Shown here piece after piece: positions 17,633 to 25,263 of a stretch of 46,703 bases of DNA. Each line of letters starts with the position of its first letter. Within the stretch, counting starts at the first letter, position 1. A program made the position numbers and the translations under genes. Below the pieces are notes generated by a model. It did no database searches. It saw only the letters and a list, made by a program, of their open reading frames with translations, and was not told the DNA's origin. This DNA comes from an uncultured Eubacteriales bacterium (lineage in GTDB: Bacteria > Bacillota_I > Bacilli_A > RF39 > UBA660): positions 1 through 46,703 of the forward strand of contig OMST01000015.1 of NCBI GenBank assembly GCA_900313815.1, in the 5' to 3' direction.

Positions 17633-17817
17633 ATAAAAAAGAATGGCTTAAGGAGTCATAAAGACGGTACCATCCTCTATTTAACTTATTTAATTATAAC
17701 GTAATTAACGTGAATTATTAATTCATAAGAGAAAGTAGCTTCAAATAAATATTATTATTAGTTTACACCAACCACTAATTCTCTGTAAAAAATATTTACT
17801 TTACTCGTCTTTCAATG
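17633..17817 (-). promoter_or_regulatory. T-box riboswitch, alanine specifier
   Basis: Minus-strand leader of alaS. The T-box core GATGGTACCG is at about 17664-17674. Stem I has the AGAGAA / TTCTCT pairing, the GTGGTTGGTG loop, and the specifier GAA-GCT-ACT in which GCT codes Ala. The terminator pairs GGATGG with CCATTC and ends in a T run at 17633-17640. Uncharged tRNA-Ala would favour the antiterminator and switch on alaS together with rlmN, stp, prkC, rsgA and rpe. Confidence 0.93.
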
Positions 17818-17822
17818 CATTC

Positions 17823-17851
17823 ATTTTATCAAATTATATATTTTTTTTCAA
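17823..17851 (-). promoter_or_regulatory. SigA promoter of the alaS T-box operon
   Basis: TTGAAA (17846-17851), 17 bases, TAAAAT (17823-17828) on the minus strand. Transcription would begin near 17816, just before stem I of the T-box. Confidence 0.85.
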
Positions 17852-17874
17852 TAATATATTTAAAAGTTATCAAA

Positions 17875-17945
17875 TAAAAGATTCATCAGCCCCTTTAAGA
17901 TAGTAATAGTTAGGACCTCTCTTTATCCCAATATAAGTATAACAC
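17875..17945. other. Unassigned structured-looking intergenic segment
   Basis: Part of a gene-free stretch of about 350 bases, lying between the terminator at 17971 and the alaS promoter. It is markedly less AT-rich than its surroundings, with G-runs on the minus strand (GGGATAAAGAGAGGTCC and AAAGGGGCTGATGAATC). A TATACT box stands upstream on the minus strand. No open frame or known RNA family is convincing. Possible small RNA or a degenerate element. Confidence 0.35.
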
Positions 17946-17970
17946 TTTTACATTCTTAACAAAATAAAAA

Positions 17971-17986
17971 AGCAGTAATTACTGCT
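17971..17986 (-). terminator. Terminator of the Pro/Ala/Gln-rich protein gene
   Basis: AGCAG-TAATTA-CTGCT followed by TTTTTTATTTT on the minus strand. The stem touches the stop codon. Confidence 0.85.
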
Positions 17987-18759
17987 TATTGTTGAATTGT
18001 ATTTTGATATACTGGTTGTGGCGCTACTGGTTGTGCAGGTGCTACCGGCTCTGGTTGTGCAGGTGCTACTGGAGCAGGTGCAGCAGGCTCTGGTGTCATT
18101 GACACAGGCATTGGTTCTGCAGGCGCAGCAGGCATTTCAGGAGCTGCCATAGTAGGTTCCATTGACATTTCAGGAGCCGCCATTACAGGTGAAGGTCCTG
18201 ATTCTTGTATAGGTATTTGATTTGCTTGAGATGGCATAGAAGATTCAACACCTACAGCTTGTTCTATTGTTAATGGTGCACTTTCTTGTGGTGCAGCTTC
18301 AACTGGTTGTTGTGGTATACCAGGAGCACTTTCTAATACCTCTTCAGATAATGAACCATTAGGCATTTCTATTACTAATTTTTCTTCTTCCTCAGCTGCA
18401 GGCTCTGCAGGTGCAGAAGCATCTACTGGTCCAAAAGTTAGTGCTTCTCCAGTAGGATTTGCTTGAGGAACTTGTGCATCCAATCCTTCTAAAGTTGGTT
18501 GAGCTGGAGCAGTTGGAACACCGGTTACTGGTTGTGCAGGTGCTACTGGTTGTCCTTGTACAGCTTGTTGTTGCATAGCTTGAGCATTTAAATTTTGAAC
18601 AGTATTAACTTGTCCTCCTTGAGGCAATTGAGCATTGCCCTCTTCTTTCTTTTTCTTTCTTCCATCAAATATGAATCCAAGCAATGCTAATAACAATATT
18701 CCAGCACCAATCATAAACCATAAATAATTATCCGCTAAAAAATTTAATACAGTTTCCAT
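17986..18759 (-). CDS. Membrane-anchored Pro/Ala/Gln-rich protein
   Basis: A 257-residue protein with an N-terminal membrane helix (about 13-30), a stop-transfer cluster RKKKKEE, then about 220 residues of low-complexity sequence. That region alternates APAQPV, AAPE and EEEEK blocks with short imperfect repeats (MAAPEMS/MAAPEMP; PVAPAQPEPVAPAQPV). The DNA is clearly richer in GC than its neighbours because of Ala and Pro codons. AGGAGG precedes the ATG. It probably forms an extended cytoplasmic or cell-wall-spanning arm; topology and function are unknown. Confidence 0.8.
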   Translation of the reverse strand: METVLNFLADNYLWFMIGAGILLLALLGFIFDGRKKKKEEGNAQLPQGGQVNTVQNLNAQAMQQQAVQGQPVAPAQPVTGVPTAPAQPTLEGLDAQVPQANPTGEALTFGPVDASAPAEPAAEEEEKLVIEMPNGSLSEEVLESAPGIPQQPVEAAPQESAPLTIEQAVGVESSMPSQANQIPIQESGPSPVMAAPEMSMEPTMAAPEMPAAPAEPMPVSMTPEPAAPAPVAPAQPEPVAPAQPVAPQPVYQNTIQQ

Positions 18760-18786
18760 AACGTCCTCCTTATTCTATACATTACC

Positions 18787-18815
18787 ATTCTAACATGTAA
18801 ACTAATTTATTTCAA
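18787..18815 (-). promoter_or_regulatory. Promoter of the Pro/Ala/Gln-rich protein gene
   Basis: TTGAAA (18810-18815), 17 bases, TAGAAT (18787-18792), with an extended -10 TGT in front. Confidence 0.75.
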
Positions 18816-18849
18816 TATTTTTTATAAATTATATTCTTTAAAAAATTAT

Positions 18850-19902
18850 TTATTCTATTTTTAATGTTTGATTTACTGGTTGTATATGAATCCATGTATT
18901 TCCATCATTAACAACTAACTCTTCACCATTCATTAACATATATTTAGTTTTTTCGCTTCTACTAGTTTTACTCCATTTAATTTTAATTGCTTCTCCATTA
19001 GATATATAATATCCCTCTCCAGTGCCAATGTTTTTTAAATCTTGTCTTCCTTTATCATCGTTTAAATCTATGTTTTTAACTTGATAAGTGATAATATTTT
19101 TAACTGTATATTGTTTATTTGTATCTAAATCATTATGCTCTTTTCCACCCATATATAATTTATAAACCATTTTATCACTATCATATTCATATGAAGTTGT
19201 TTGATATGATGAATATTTAATAGTTACTTTATTAGCTTTTTTTAATGTTTCATCTTTACTATGATCAACTTTTATAGGACTATATTTTAATAATTGAGTA
19301 TTACTAGTATTTCTATATCCTTTTGATTTTATTCCTTTTTGAATTTTTTCCATTGTACTAAAAGCAGTATGTTCATATGCTCTATTTAACGTTTTATCTC
19401 TATAAAATACACTATTATCATATAATCCATTTAAATTATTTATCTTTAATGATTTTATATCTTCTTGTGCTTGAGGAGAATAACCTACATGTACAAATAT
19501 CGCATCATTTTCTAATATGTAATCTAAAAAGTAATGTCTAGCACTACGTATAGACCCTATTTTAGCGGTATTAGTATCTTTATAAAAAGCAAGTAATCTT
19601 GTAATTCCTCCCTCTGATATTAGTTCATATACTATATGTGCATCTTGAAGTCCAGCATGTGGCCATGCTGCATGATTATTATTTATAGAGACACCAATTA
19701 AACGAGAATTACTTTCTTCATCTATTATTTTTACTTTAGGTTTTTCTACATATATATTCCCTATTTTAACAATAGATTCATGTAACATACTTTCTATTTT
19801 TTCCCATAAATCAAAATAACCAAATATAAAACTGGCAACTAATGCAAAAACAATAAAATATAGAATATTTCTTATTCCTTTTCTTAATCTTCTTCTCTTC
19901 AT
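18850..19902 (-). CDS. DUF3048 (YerB-like) membrane-anchored protein
   Basis: A 350-residue protein with a very basic N-terminus (MKRRRLRKGIR), one membrane helix (about 12-29) and an extracellular DUF3048 domain. Typical segments are LIGVSINNNHAAWPHAGLQDAHIVYELISEGGITR (in shorter pieces), IGSIRSARHYFLD and GYSPQAQ. In B. subtilis the relative YerB is a lipoprotein of unknown function. No ribosome site precedes the ATG: an extended -10 (TTGCTATAAT) lies six bases upstream, so the mRNA may be leaderless. Confidence 0.9.
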   Translation of the reverse strand: MKRRRLRKGIRNILYFIVFALVASFIFGYFDLWEKIESMLHESIVKIGNIYVEKPKVKIIDEESNSRLIGVSINNNHAAWPHAGLQDAHIVYELISEGGITRLLAFYKDTNTAKIGSIRSARHYFLDYILENDAIFVHVGYSPQAQEDIKSLKINNLNGLYDNSVFYRDKTLNRAYEHTAFSTMEKIQKGIKSKGYRNTSNTQLLKYSPIKVDHSKDETLKKANKVTIKYSSYQTTSYEYDSDKMVYKLYMGGKEHNDLDTNKQYTVKNIITYQVKNIDLNDDKGRQDLKNIGTGEGYYISNGEAIKIKWSKTSRSEKTKYMLMNGEELVVNDGNTWIHIQPVNQTLKIE

Positions 19903-19922
19903 ATTATAATTATAGCAATTAA

Positions 19923-19955
19923 AAAGTTTACATATTACTCCAATATGTAAACTTT
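19923..19955 (-). terminator. Terminator after the 114-residue unknown gene
   Basis: 14-base stem AAAGTTTACATATT / AATATGTAAACTTT with a five-base loop and a T run on the minus strand. It stands directly upstream of the DUF3048 promoter. Confidence 0.8.
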
Positions 19956-19972
19956 ACGTCTATATGACAATC

Positions 19973-20317
19973 TTATTTTTGAACTAATTCACAAACCATA
20001 GGTTTTGATTCGCTATTTCTAGCTGCTATTTTATATCTCATGATTGATGCATATATTCTATTATCATCCATAAGTTTAACCAAAACATTTCTTTTTCTAT
20101 AAAAATCATCAATTGCAAGTGGACTTAAATGTTTTAAATCAGATTCAATACGACTTTTTAATATAGATACATTGTCATATAGAGATACAAGTGAACCAAT
20201 TATAGATTCTATAGGTGCTTTTTCAAAATTAATACCCAATAAATATTCTGAATCATATAATTCCTCATTAGTAAGTTTCTTTAAAAAACTTCTTATTTTA
20301 AACTCCTCATATGGCAT
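19973..20317 (-). CDS. Unknown small helical protein
   Basis: A 114-residue protein I do not recognise. It looks mostly helical, has no signal or membrane segment, and carries a mixed-charge C-terminal half (LAIDDFYRKRNVLVKLMDD, SIMRYKIAARN). I start at the second ATG (20315-20317), eight bases after GGGGG, because the first ATG abuts that site. It has its own promoter and terminator, so it is a single-gene unit between the gat operon and the DUF3048 gene. Confidence 0.75.
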   Translation of the reverse strand: MPYEEFKIRSFLKKLTNEELYDSEYLLGINFEKAPIESIIGSLVSLYDNVSILKSRIESDLKHLSPLAIDDFYRKRNVLVKLMDDNRIYASIMRYKIAARNSESKPMVCELVQK

Positions 20318-20349
20318 AATTAACATCCCCCTTTTTGTTAATGCCGTAT

Positions 20350-20378
20350 ATTATACCATAAAACATAGATTTTAGCAA
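20350..20378 (-). promoter_or_regulatory. Promoter of the 114-residue unknown gene
   Basis: TTGCTA (20373-20378), 17 bases, TATAAT (20350-20355). The -35 box touches the end of the gatB terminator. Confidence 0.75.
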
Positions 20379-20414
20379 ATTAAAATAGTTTTATTTCTAA
20401 AACTATTTTAATTT
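20377..20414 (-). terminator. Terminator of the asnS-gatCAB operon
   Basis: Perfect 17-base stem (20377-20393 with 20398-20414) around TTTC. It overlaps the gatB stop codon and last codons and is rich in A and T; it could work in both directions. Confidence 0.8.
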
Positions 20415-21833
20415 TTCTAATAATTTTTCCTTTGCTTCTACAGGATTTGCTTTTCCTCTAGACTTCCTCATTACTTGTCCAACTAAATAATCAAGCATAT
20501 TAGTTCTACCATTCTTATAGTCTTCAATTGCCTTAGTATTTTCATTTAATACTTCATCAATTAATGAATTTATTAAATTACTATCTTCAATTACTTCCAT
20601 ACCATATTTTTTAACTATTTCTAAAGGAGTGATTTCTTCTTCTAACATTTTACTAAATACTTCTTTTCCTTGATTGTTAGTTATTTTTTTATCTTCTATT
20701 AATTTTATTAATTCCGCTAACATAGATGGAGTAATAAATATATCTTTAATAGAAGTATCATCCTTTTTATTAACTTCTGCTAAAACTCTAGTTGTTATCC
20801 AATTACATGCACTCTTAGGATCACTTCCAAGACTTACACATTCTTCAAAATAATCAGAAACATCTTTATTCTTAACAAGTACTTTAGCATCATATAAAGA
20901 TAAATTATATTCATTAATGTATTTTTCTTTTCTTTCATGAGCTAACATTGGAATATTTTTTCTAATATCATCTAATAATTCAGAAGTAATTTTATATCTT
21001 GGAATATTAGGTTCAGTAAAATATTTATAGTCTATTGCATCAGCTTTACTTCTCATATGAATAGTTGTACCGCTTTCATCATCCCAACGTCTAGTTTCTT
21101 GAACAACTTCATCATAATGACCAGATTCTTTTAGTTTAGTTTGTCTTTCTATTTCATAATTAATAGTTTTACGAATAGAATCAAAACTATTAACATTTTT
21201 AACTTCTACTTTAGTTCCAAGTTCTTTAGAATCTTCATCCATTATAGAAACATTTACATCAGCCCTTATTTGTCCTTTTTTAGTATCACATTCAGATATA
21301 TCAGTATATTCATATATTCTTTTAATATGTTCTAAAAACTCTATTGCTTCATCAGCTGAATTTAAGCAAGGTTCTGTAACAAGTTCAAGTAAAGGAACAC
21401 CAGAACGATTATAATCAATATTTGATGTATCATATAAATGATCTAAAGATGCAGAATCTTCTTCTAAATGTATATCATGAATTAATACTTCTTTTTCTTC
21501 ACCGTTAACTTCTATTATAACTTTTCCATTAGTACCCACTGGATTAAAGAATTGAGTTAATTGATATCCTTTAGGTAAATCAGGATAGAAATAATTTTTT
21601 CTATCAAATTCCATATATTCAGGAATTTTACAATTTAATATCATAGCCATCTCTATAGCTTTTTTAACACATTCTTTATTAAGAACAGGAAGAGTCCCTG
21701 GAAATCCCATATCAAGTGGTGAAACTAATTGATTTGGTTTTTTAGAAAATCCATTAATTGCCCCTGAAAAAACTTTAGTATGTGATTTCATTTCACAATG
21801 GAATTCTAGTCCAATAACTGCTTTGTAGGCCAT
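20403..21833 (-). CDS. gatB: Asp/Glu-tRNA amidotransferase subunit B
   Basis: GatB (476 residues, normal length) binds the mischarged tRNA and activates its acyl side chain with ATP. Hallmarks are GLEFHCEM, KNYFYPDLPKGYQLTQ, the RSGVPLLELVTEP segment and the C-terminal tRNA-binding YqeY-like tail (GQVMRKSRGKANP). It shares one base with the gatA stop. With asnS in the same operon, the complex is most likely needed for Gln-tRNA(Gln). Confidence 0.97.
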   Translation of the reverse strand: MAYKAVIGLEFHCEMKSHTKVFSGAINGFSKKPNQLVSPLDMGFPGTLPVLNKECVKKAIEMAMILNCKIPEYMEFDRKNYFYPDLPKGYQLTQFFNPVGTNGKVIIEVNGEEKEVLIHDIHLEEDSASLDHLYDTSNIDYNRSGVPLLELVTEPCLNSADEAIEFLEHIKRIYEYTDISECDTKKGQIRADVNVSIMDEDSKELGTKVEVKNVNSFDSIRKTINYEIERQTKLKESGHYDEVVQETRRWDDESGTTIHMRSKADAIDYKYFTEPNIPRYKITSELLDDIRKNIPMLAHERKEKYINEYNLSLYDAKVLVKNKDVSDYFEECVSLGSDPKSACNWITTRVLAEVNKKDDTSIKDIFITPSMLAELIKLIEDKKITNNQGKEVFSKMLEEEITPLEIVKKYGMEVIEDSNLINSLIDEVLNENTKAIEDYKNGRTNMLDYLVGQVMRKSRGKANPVEAKEKLLEKLK

Positions 21834-23284
21834 TATTTCACCTCCTTAGCAATTTGATTTTTAAAGCCCATCTCTTCTTCAAGTGCATATGCCATATTTA
21901 ATACATTAACATCATCTTTTACTTTTCCAGTTATATTAACACCTACTGGTAAATTGTTTATAAATCCATTTGGTATTGTTATTGATGGATATCCACCAAA
22001 ATTACCTATTTGTAATATTTCTTCGAGAACTGTATTTTCTTTATTATGTTCGTTTTTACTATCATCTAAATATTTAGCAGGACCAGTTCCAACAGGACAT
22101 ATCATACCATCATATTTCTCAAATAAACTATTCATTTTATCAACTATTAATCTTCTTACTCTTTTTGCATTTAAGAAGAACTTTTCTTGATTTTCTCTTT
22201 GTAATACAAATGAACCTATAACAAATCTTCTTTTAATTAATGGACTAAATCCTTTAGTCCTATGATCTTTAATCATTTCATCAGGAGTACTTCCTTCTCC
22301 TCTTGGGCCAAATGAAATACCAGTAAGATTAGCCATATTGCTAGATGCTTCAGCACCATATATAACCATGTATGTAGGATATAGCGCATTAAGTAGATTT
22401 CTATCTATACTTACTCCCTCTACACTAATACCAACGCTTTCACATTTCTTAATTGTATCTTTAAAATTATTTAAGTGTTCTTTTAATTCTTCACTAGGAT
22501 TTTTATAGTTTTCTATATCACATATTTCTTTAATATAGAATAATTTCTTACCTTTAACATCCTTATTTAATGATTCATATAGATGAATATTACTTGAATC
22601 CCATGTTGTCATATCATGTTTATCAAGACCTTTCATACCATCTACTACTATAGCAGCATCTTCAACGCTTCTTGATAGAACCCCAACTGTATCTAAAGAA
22701 CTTGCAAATTGGAACATACCATATCTTGATACCATTCCATATGTTGGTTTATATCCAACAATTCCACAATATCCAGCAGGTTTACGAACAGAGTCTCCTG
22801 TATCACTTCCAAGTGCATAAGGATATACACCACAAGCTACAGAAGCTGCACTTCCGGCTGAAGAACCTGCAGTTTGACGTTCTAGATCCCATGGATTATG
22901 AACAATACCTGTGTGTCCAGTAGTACCTGTTCCACCCATACCAAGTTCATCTAAAACTGTTTTAGCTACTCCTACTGCTCCATGTTTCTTTAAATTCGCA
23001 ACACATGTTGCATCAAAGAATGGAACATAGTTATTTAATGTATTAGAACTACCTGTTGATAGTATATCTTTTGTGGAAAATATATCTTTAATTCCATAAG
23101 GTATACCAGATAATAAATCATCTGTTACTTCAGTACCAGTAGCATCATCAATAATGGTTACAAAAGAATTTGTTTTTTCTTGAATATCATGACAAGCTTT
23201 AATAGATTCTTTAACAAGCTCATTACTTGTTATTTTTTTACTTTTAAGTTCATCATGTAATTCTTTAATTCCTTTTTCTAACAT
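21833..23284 (-). CDS. gatA: Asp/Glu-tRNA amidotransferase subunit A
   Basis: GatA (483 residues) is the amidase subunit releasing ammonia from glutamine. The Ser-cisSer-Lys set is visible: the Lys in GIKDIF, the cis-Ser in TAGSSAGSA and the nucleophile Ser in GSDTGDSVRKPA. The usual Gly before the nucleophile is Asp here, a variation I recall from Mollicutes-type GatA. The rest of the amidase signature is intact, so it should be active. It overlaps gatC and gatB by one base each. Confidence 0.96.
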   Translation of the reverse strand: MLEKGIKELHDELKSKKITSNELVKESIKACHDIQEKTNSFVTIIDDATGTEVTDDLLSGIPYGIKDIFSTKDILSTGSSNTLNNYVPFFDATCVANLKKHGAVGVAKTVLDELGMGGTGTTGHTGIVHNPWDLERQTAGSSAGSAASVACGVYPYALGSDTGDSVRKPAGYCGIVGYKPTYGMVSRYGMFQFASSLDTVGVLSRSVEDAAIVVDGMKGLDKHDMTTWDSSNIHLYESLNKDVKGKKLFYIKEICDIENYKNPSEELKEHLNNFKDTIKKCESVGISVEGVSIDRNLLNALYPTYMVIYGAEASSNMANLTGISFGPRGEGSTPDEMIKDHRTKGFSPLIKRRFVIGSFVLQRENQEKFFLNAKRVRRLIVDKMNSLFEKYDGMICPVGTGPAKYLDDSKNEHNKENTVLEEILQIGNFGGYPSITIPNGFINNLPVGVNITGKVKDDVNVLNMAYALEEEMGFKNQIAKEVK

Positions 23285-23583
23285 TATCCCACCACCTTTG
23301 GTACTTCTACTTCTCTGCCATCTACACTACCAGCATTTCTAAGAAGAACATCAATTGGGATTTCTTCATCAACATCATCATCACTTCTTAAATCAGTAAC
23401 TTCCATTTCAAAAGGATAACTTTGAGGTTCTACATCTTTAATACCATCAATTTTATTAATTAATTCCATACTATGCTCTATATCATCAAACTCTTGTTGA
23501 ATCATTTTTCTTTCTTCTAAAGTCAAACCAATAAGTAATTTATTAGCATAATCATCAATCATTTCTTCTGTAAAATTACTCAT
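23284..23583 (-). CDS. gatC: Asp/Glu-tRNA amidotransferase subunit C
   Basis: GatC (99 residues) is the small belt that holds GatA and GatB together. It shows the typical first helices (DYANKLLIGLTLEERKMIQQEF), the linker with PFEMEVTDLRSDD and the C-terminal DVLLRNAGSVDGREVEVPKVV. The order gatC-gatA-gatB is standard. It starts 12 bases after asnS. Confidence 0.95.
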   Translation of the reverse strand: MSNFTEEMIDDYANKLLIGLTLEERKMIQQEFDDIEHSMELINKIDGIKDVEPQSYPFEMEVTDLRSDDDVDEEIPIDVLLRNAGSVDGREVEVPKVVG

Positions 23584-23595
23584 AAATCCTCCTTA

Positions 23596-24975
23596 CTAAT
23601 AATCACAGTTATTTGGTGTTCTAGGATAAGGTATTACATCTCTTATATTATCTACACCTGTTAGATACATAATTAATCTTTCAAATCCAAGACCAAATCC
23701 TCCATGATAACATCCACCAAAACGTCTAAGGTTAGTATACCAATCTAAGTTTTCAAGTGGAATATTCATTTCTTTCATTCTTTGAATTAATTTATCATAA
23801 TCATCTTCTCTTTGACTACCGCCAATTAGTTCACCCGCTCCTGGAACTTCTAAATCAACTGCAGCAACTGTCTTACCATCATCATTTAATTTCATATAGA
23901 ACGCTTTAATATCTTTTGGCCAATCAGTTATAAATACAGGTCCATTAAAGTATTCAGTAATATATTTTTCATGCTCTTTTGCTATATCTTCACCATATTC
24001 AGGAGTAAATTCCCAATCAACTTTAGCTTCTTTTAATAAAGTAATCGCATCATGATGAGTTATTCTAACAAATTCACTATTTAATACTTTATTTAATTTA
24101 TCTTTTAATCCTTTTTCAACAAATTGATCAAAGAAATCTATTTCTAAAGGACATTTATCCATTACATATTTTACTATATATTTAAGCATTTCCTCTTCTA
24201 TATCCATAATACCATTTAAATCACAAAATGCAATTTCTGGCTCAATCATCCAGAATTCATTAGCATGTGTTTTAGTATTAGAGTTTTCAGTTCTCATAGT
24301 TGGTCCAAAAGTATAGATTTTCTTATATGCAAGAGCAAATGTCTCACCATGCAACTGACCACTACCTGTAATATATGCTTTCTTACCAAATAAATCTTTT
24401 TTATAGTCAACTTTCTTATCTTCAGTAAGAGGCAGATTATCCATATCAAGTGTAGTCAACTTAAACATTTGACCACTACCCTCACAATCAGCTCCAGTTA
24501 TAATTGGGCTATGAAAATATACATAGTTATGACTTTGAAAATATTCGTGTATAGCATGAGCAGCTACACTACGTACTCTAAATACAGCATTAAATAAATT
24601 TGTTCTTGGCCTAAGATAAGCAACTTCTCTTAAAAATTCACGAGTATGTCTCTTAGGTTGAATTGGATAATCATCAGTACAATCACCTAATACCTCTACT
24701 TCACTTACTTTTACTTCATGAGATTGTCCACTACCTTGACTCTTAACCAGAGTACCTTTAACTCTTAAAGCAGATCCGACTTTTATTTTACTTATCTTAT
24801 CAAAATCTTTTAATTCTTTATCATATACAAGTTGTAAACTCTTAAAATATGTCCCATCATTAAAATCGATGAACCCAAAATTAGATTGATTTCTATTATT
24901 ACGAACCCAACCTTCTAATACAATTTCTTTGTTTTCATAATCTTTAATGTCTTTAAATAAGTCTTTAATATCCAT
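23596..24975 (-). CDS. asnS: Asparagine--tRNA ligase
   Basis: Class IIb synthetase (459 residues). The N-terminal OB anticodon domain (about 1-105: WVRNNRNQSNFGFIDFNDG) precedes the catalytic core with motif 2 (FGPTMRTENSNT) and motif 3 (GFGLGFERLIMYLTG). The Asn type is supported by the asparagine codon in its T-box leader and by the QLHGE and FWMIEPE segments. It begins the operon asnS-gatCAB; GGAAGG lies upstream of the ATG. Confidence 0.96.
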   Translation of the reverse strand: MDIKDLFKDIKDYENKEIVLEGWVRNNRNQSNFGFIDFNDGTYFKSLQLVYDKELKDFDKISKIKVGSALRVKGTLVKSQGSGQSHEVKVSEVEVLGDCTDDYPIQPKRHTREFLREVAYLRPRTNLFNAVFRVRSVAAHAIHEYFQSHNYVYFHSPIITGADCEGSGQMFKLTTLDMDNLPLTEDKKVDYKKDLFGKKAYITGSGQLHGETFALAYKKIYTFGPTMRTENSNTKTHANEFWMIEPEIAFCDLNGIMDIEEEMLKYIVKYVMDKCPLEIDFFDQFVEKGLKDKLNKVLNSEFVRITHHDAITLLKEAKVDWEFTPEYGEDIAKEHEKYITEYFNGPVFITDWPKDIKAFYMKLNDDGKTVAAVDLEVPGAGELIGGSQREDDYDKLIQRMKEMNIPLENLDWYTNLRRFGGCYHGGFGLGFERLIMYLTGVDNIRDVIPYPRTPNNCDY

Positions 24976-24997
24976 ATTTCATCTTCCTTTCCAAAAA

Positions 24998-25201
24998 TAA
25001 AAAGGAATAGTAAGGAGTCTATTATAGACGATACCATCCCTTTATTTAACTTAATTTACATAACGGTTTTACCCGAGAATATTTACTAAGTTTCAATATT
25101 CCACTCCGTGGTGTTCTTTCATATAACAACTTTATTAGTTTTCACCAGCCACTAACTCTCTTAAAAATTAATTATATTACTTTTCCACATCAAAGATTTA
25201 C
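24998..25201 (-). promoter_or_regulatory. T-box riboswitch, asparagine specifier
   Basis: Leader of asnS. The T-box core GGGATGGTATCG lies at about 25029-25042. Stem I has AGTGGCTGGTG, and the specifier region reads AAG-AAC-ACC, AAC being an Asn codon in the same register as the Ala specifier of the other leader. The terminator pairs GGGATGGTA with TTACTATTCC and GTCT with AGAC, followed by TTTTT. It would control both AsnRS and the amidotransferase. It accounts for this gene-free stretch. Confidence 0.92.
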
Positions 25202-25207
25202 TAATAA

Positions 25208-25236
25208 AGTATAACATTTAAATCAATTGTTTACAA
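25208..25236 (-). promoter_or_regulatory. Promoter of the asnS-gatCAB operon
   Basis: TTGTAA (25231-25236), 17 bases, TATACT (25208-25213) with TGT in front as an extended -10. Confidence 0.8.
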
Positions 25237-25263
25237 GTGGTTATTAATATTAATTCATTAGAT

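Noticed and set aside
17875-17945. Fluoride or preQ1 riboswitch
   Set aside because: Only a short GCTGATGA stretch fits; the 5' half is missing and no suitable gene follows.
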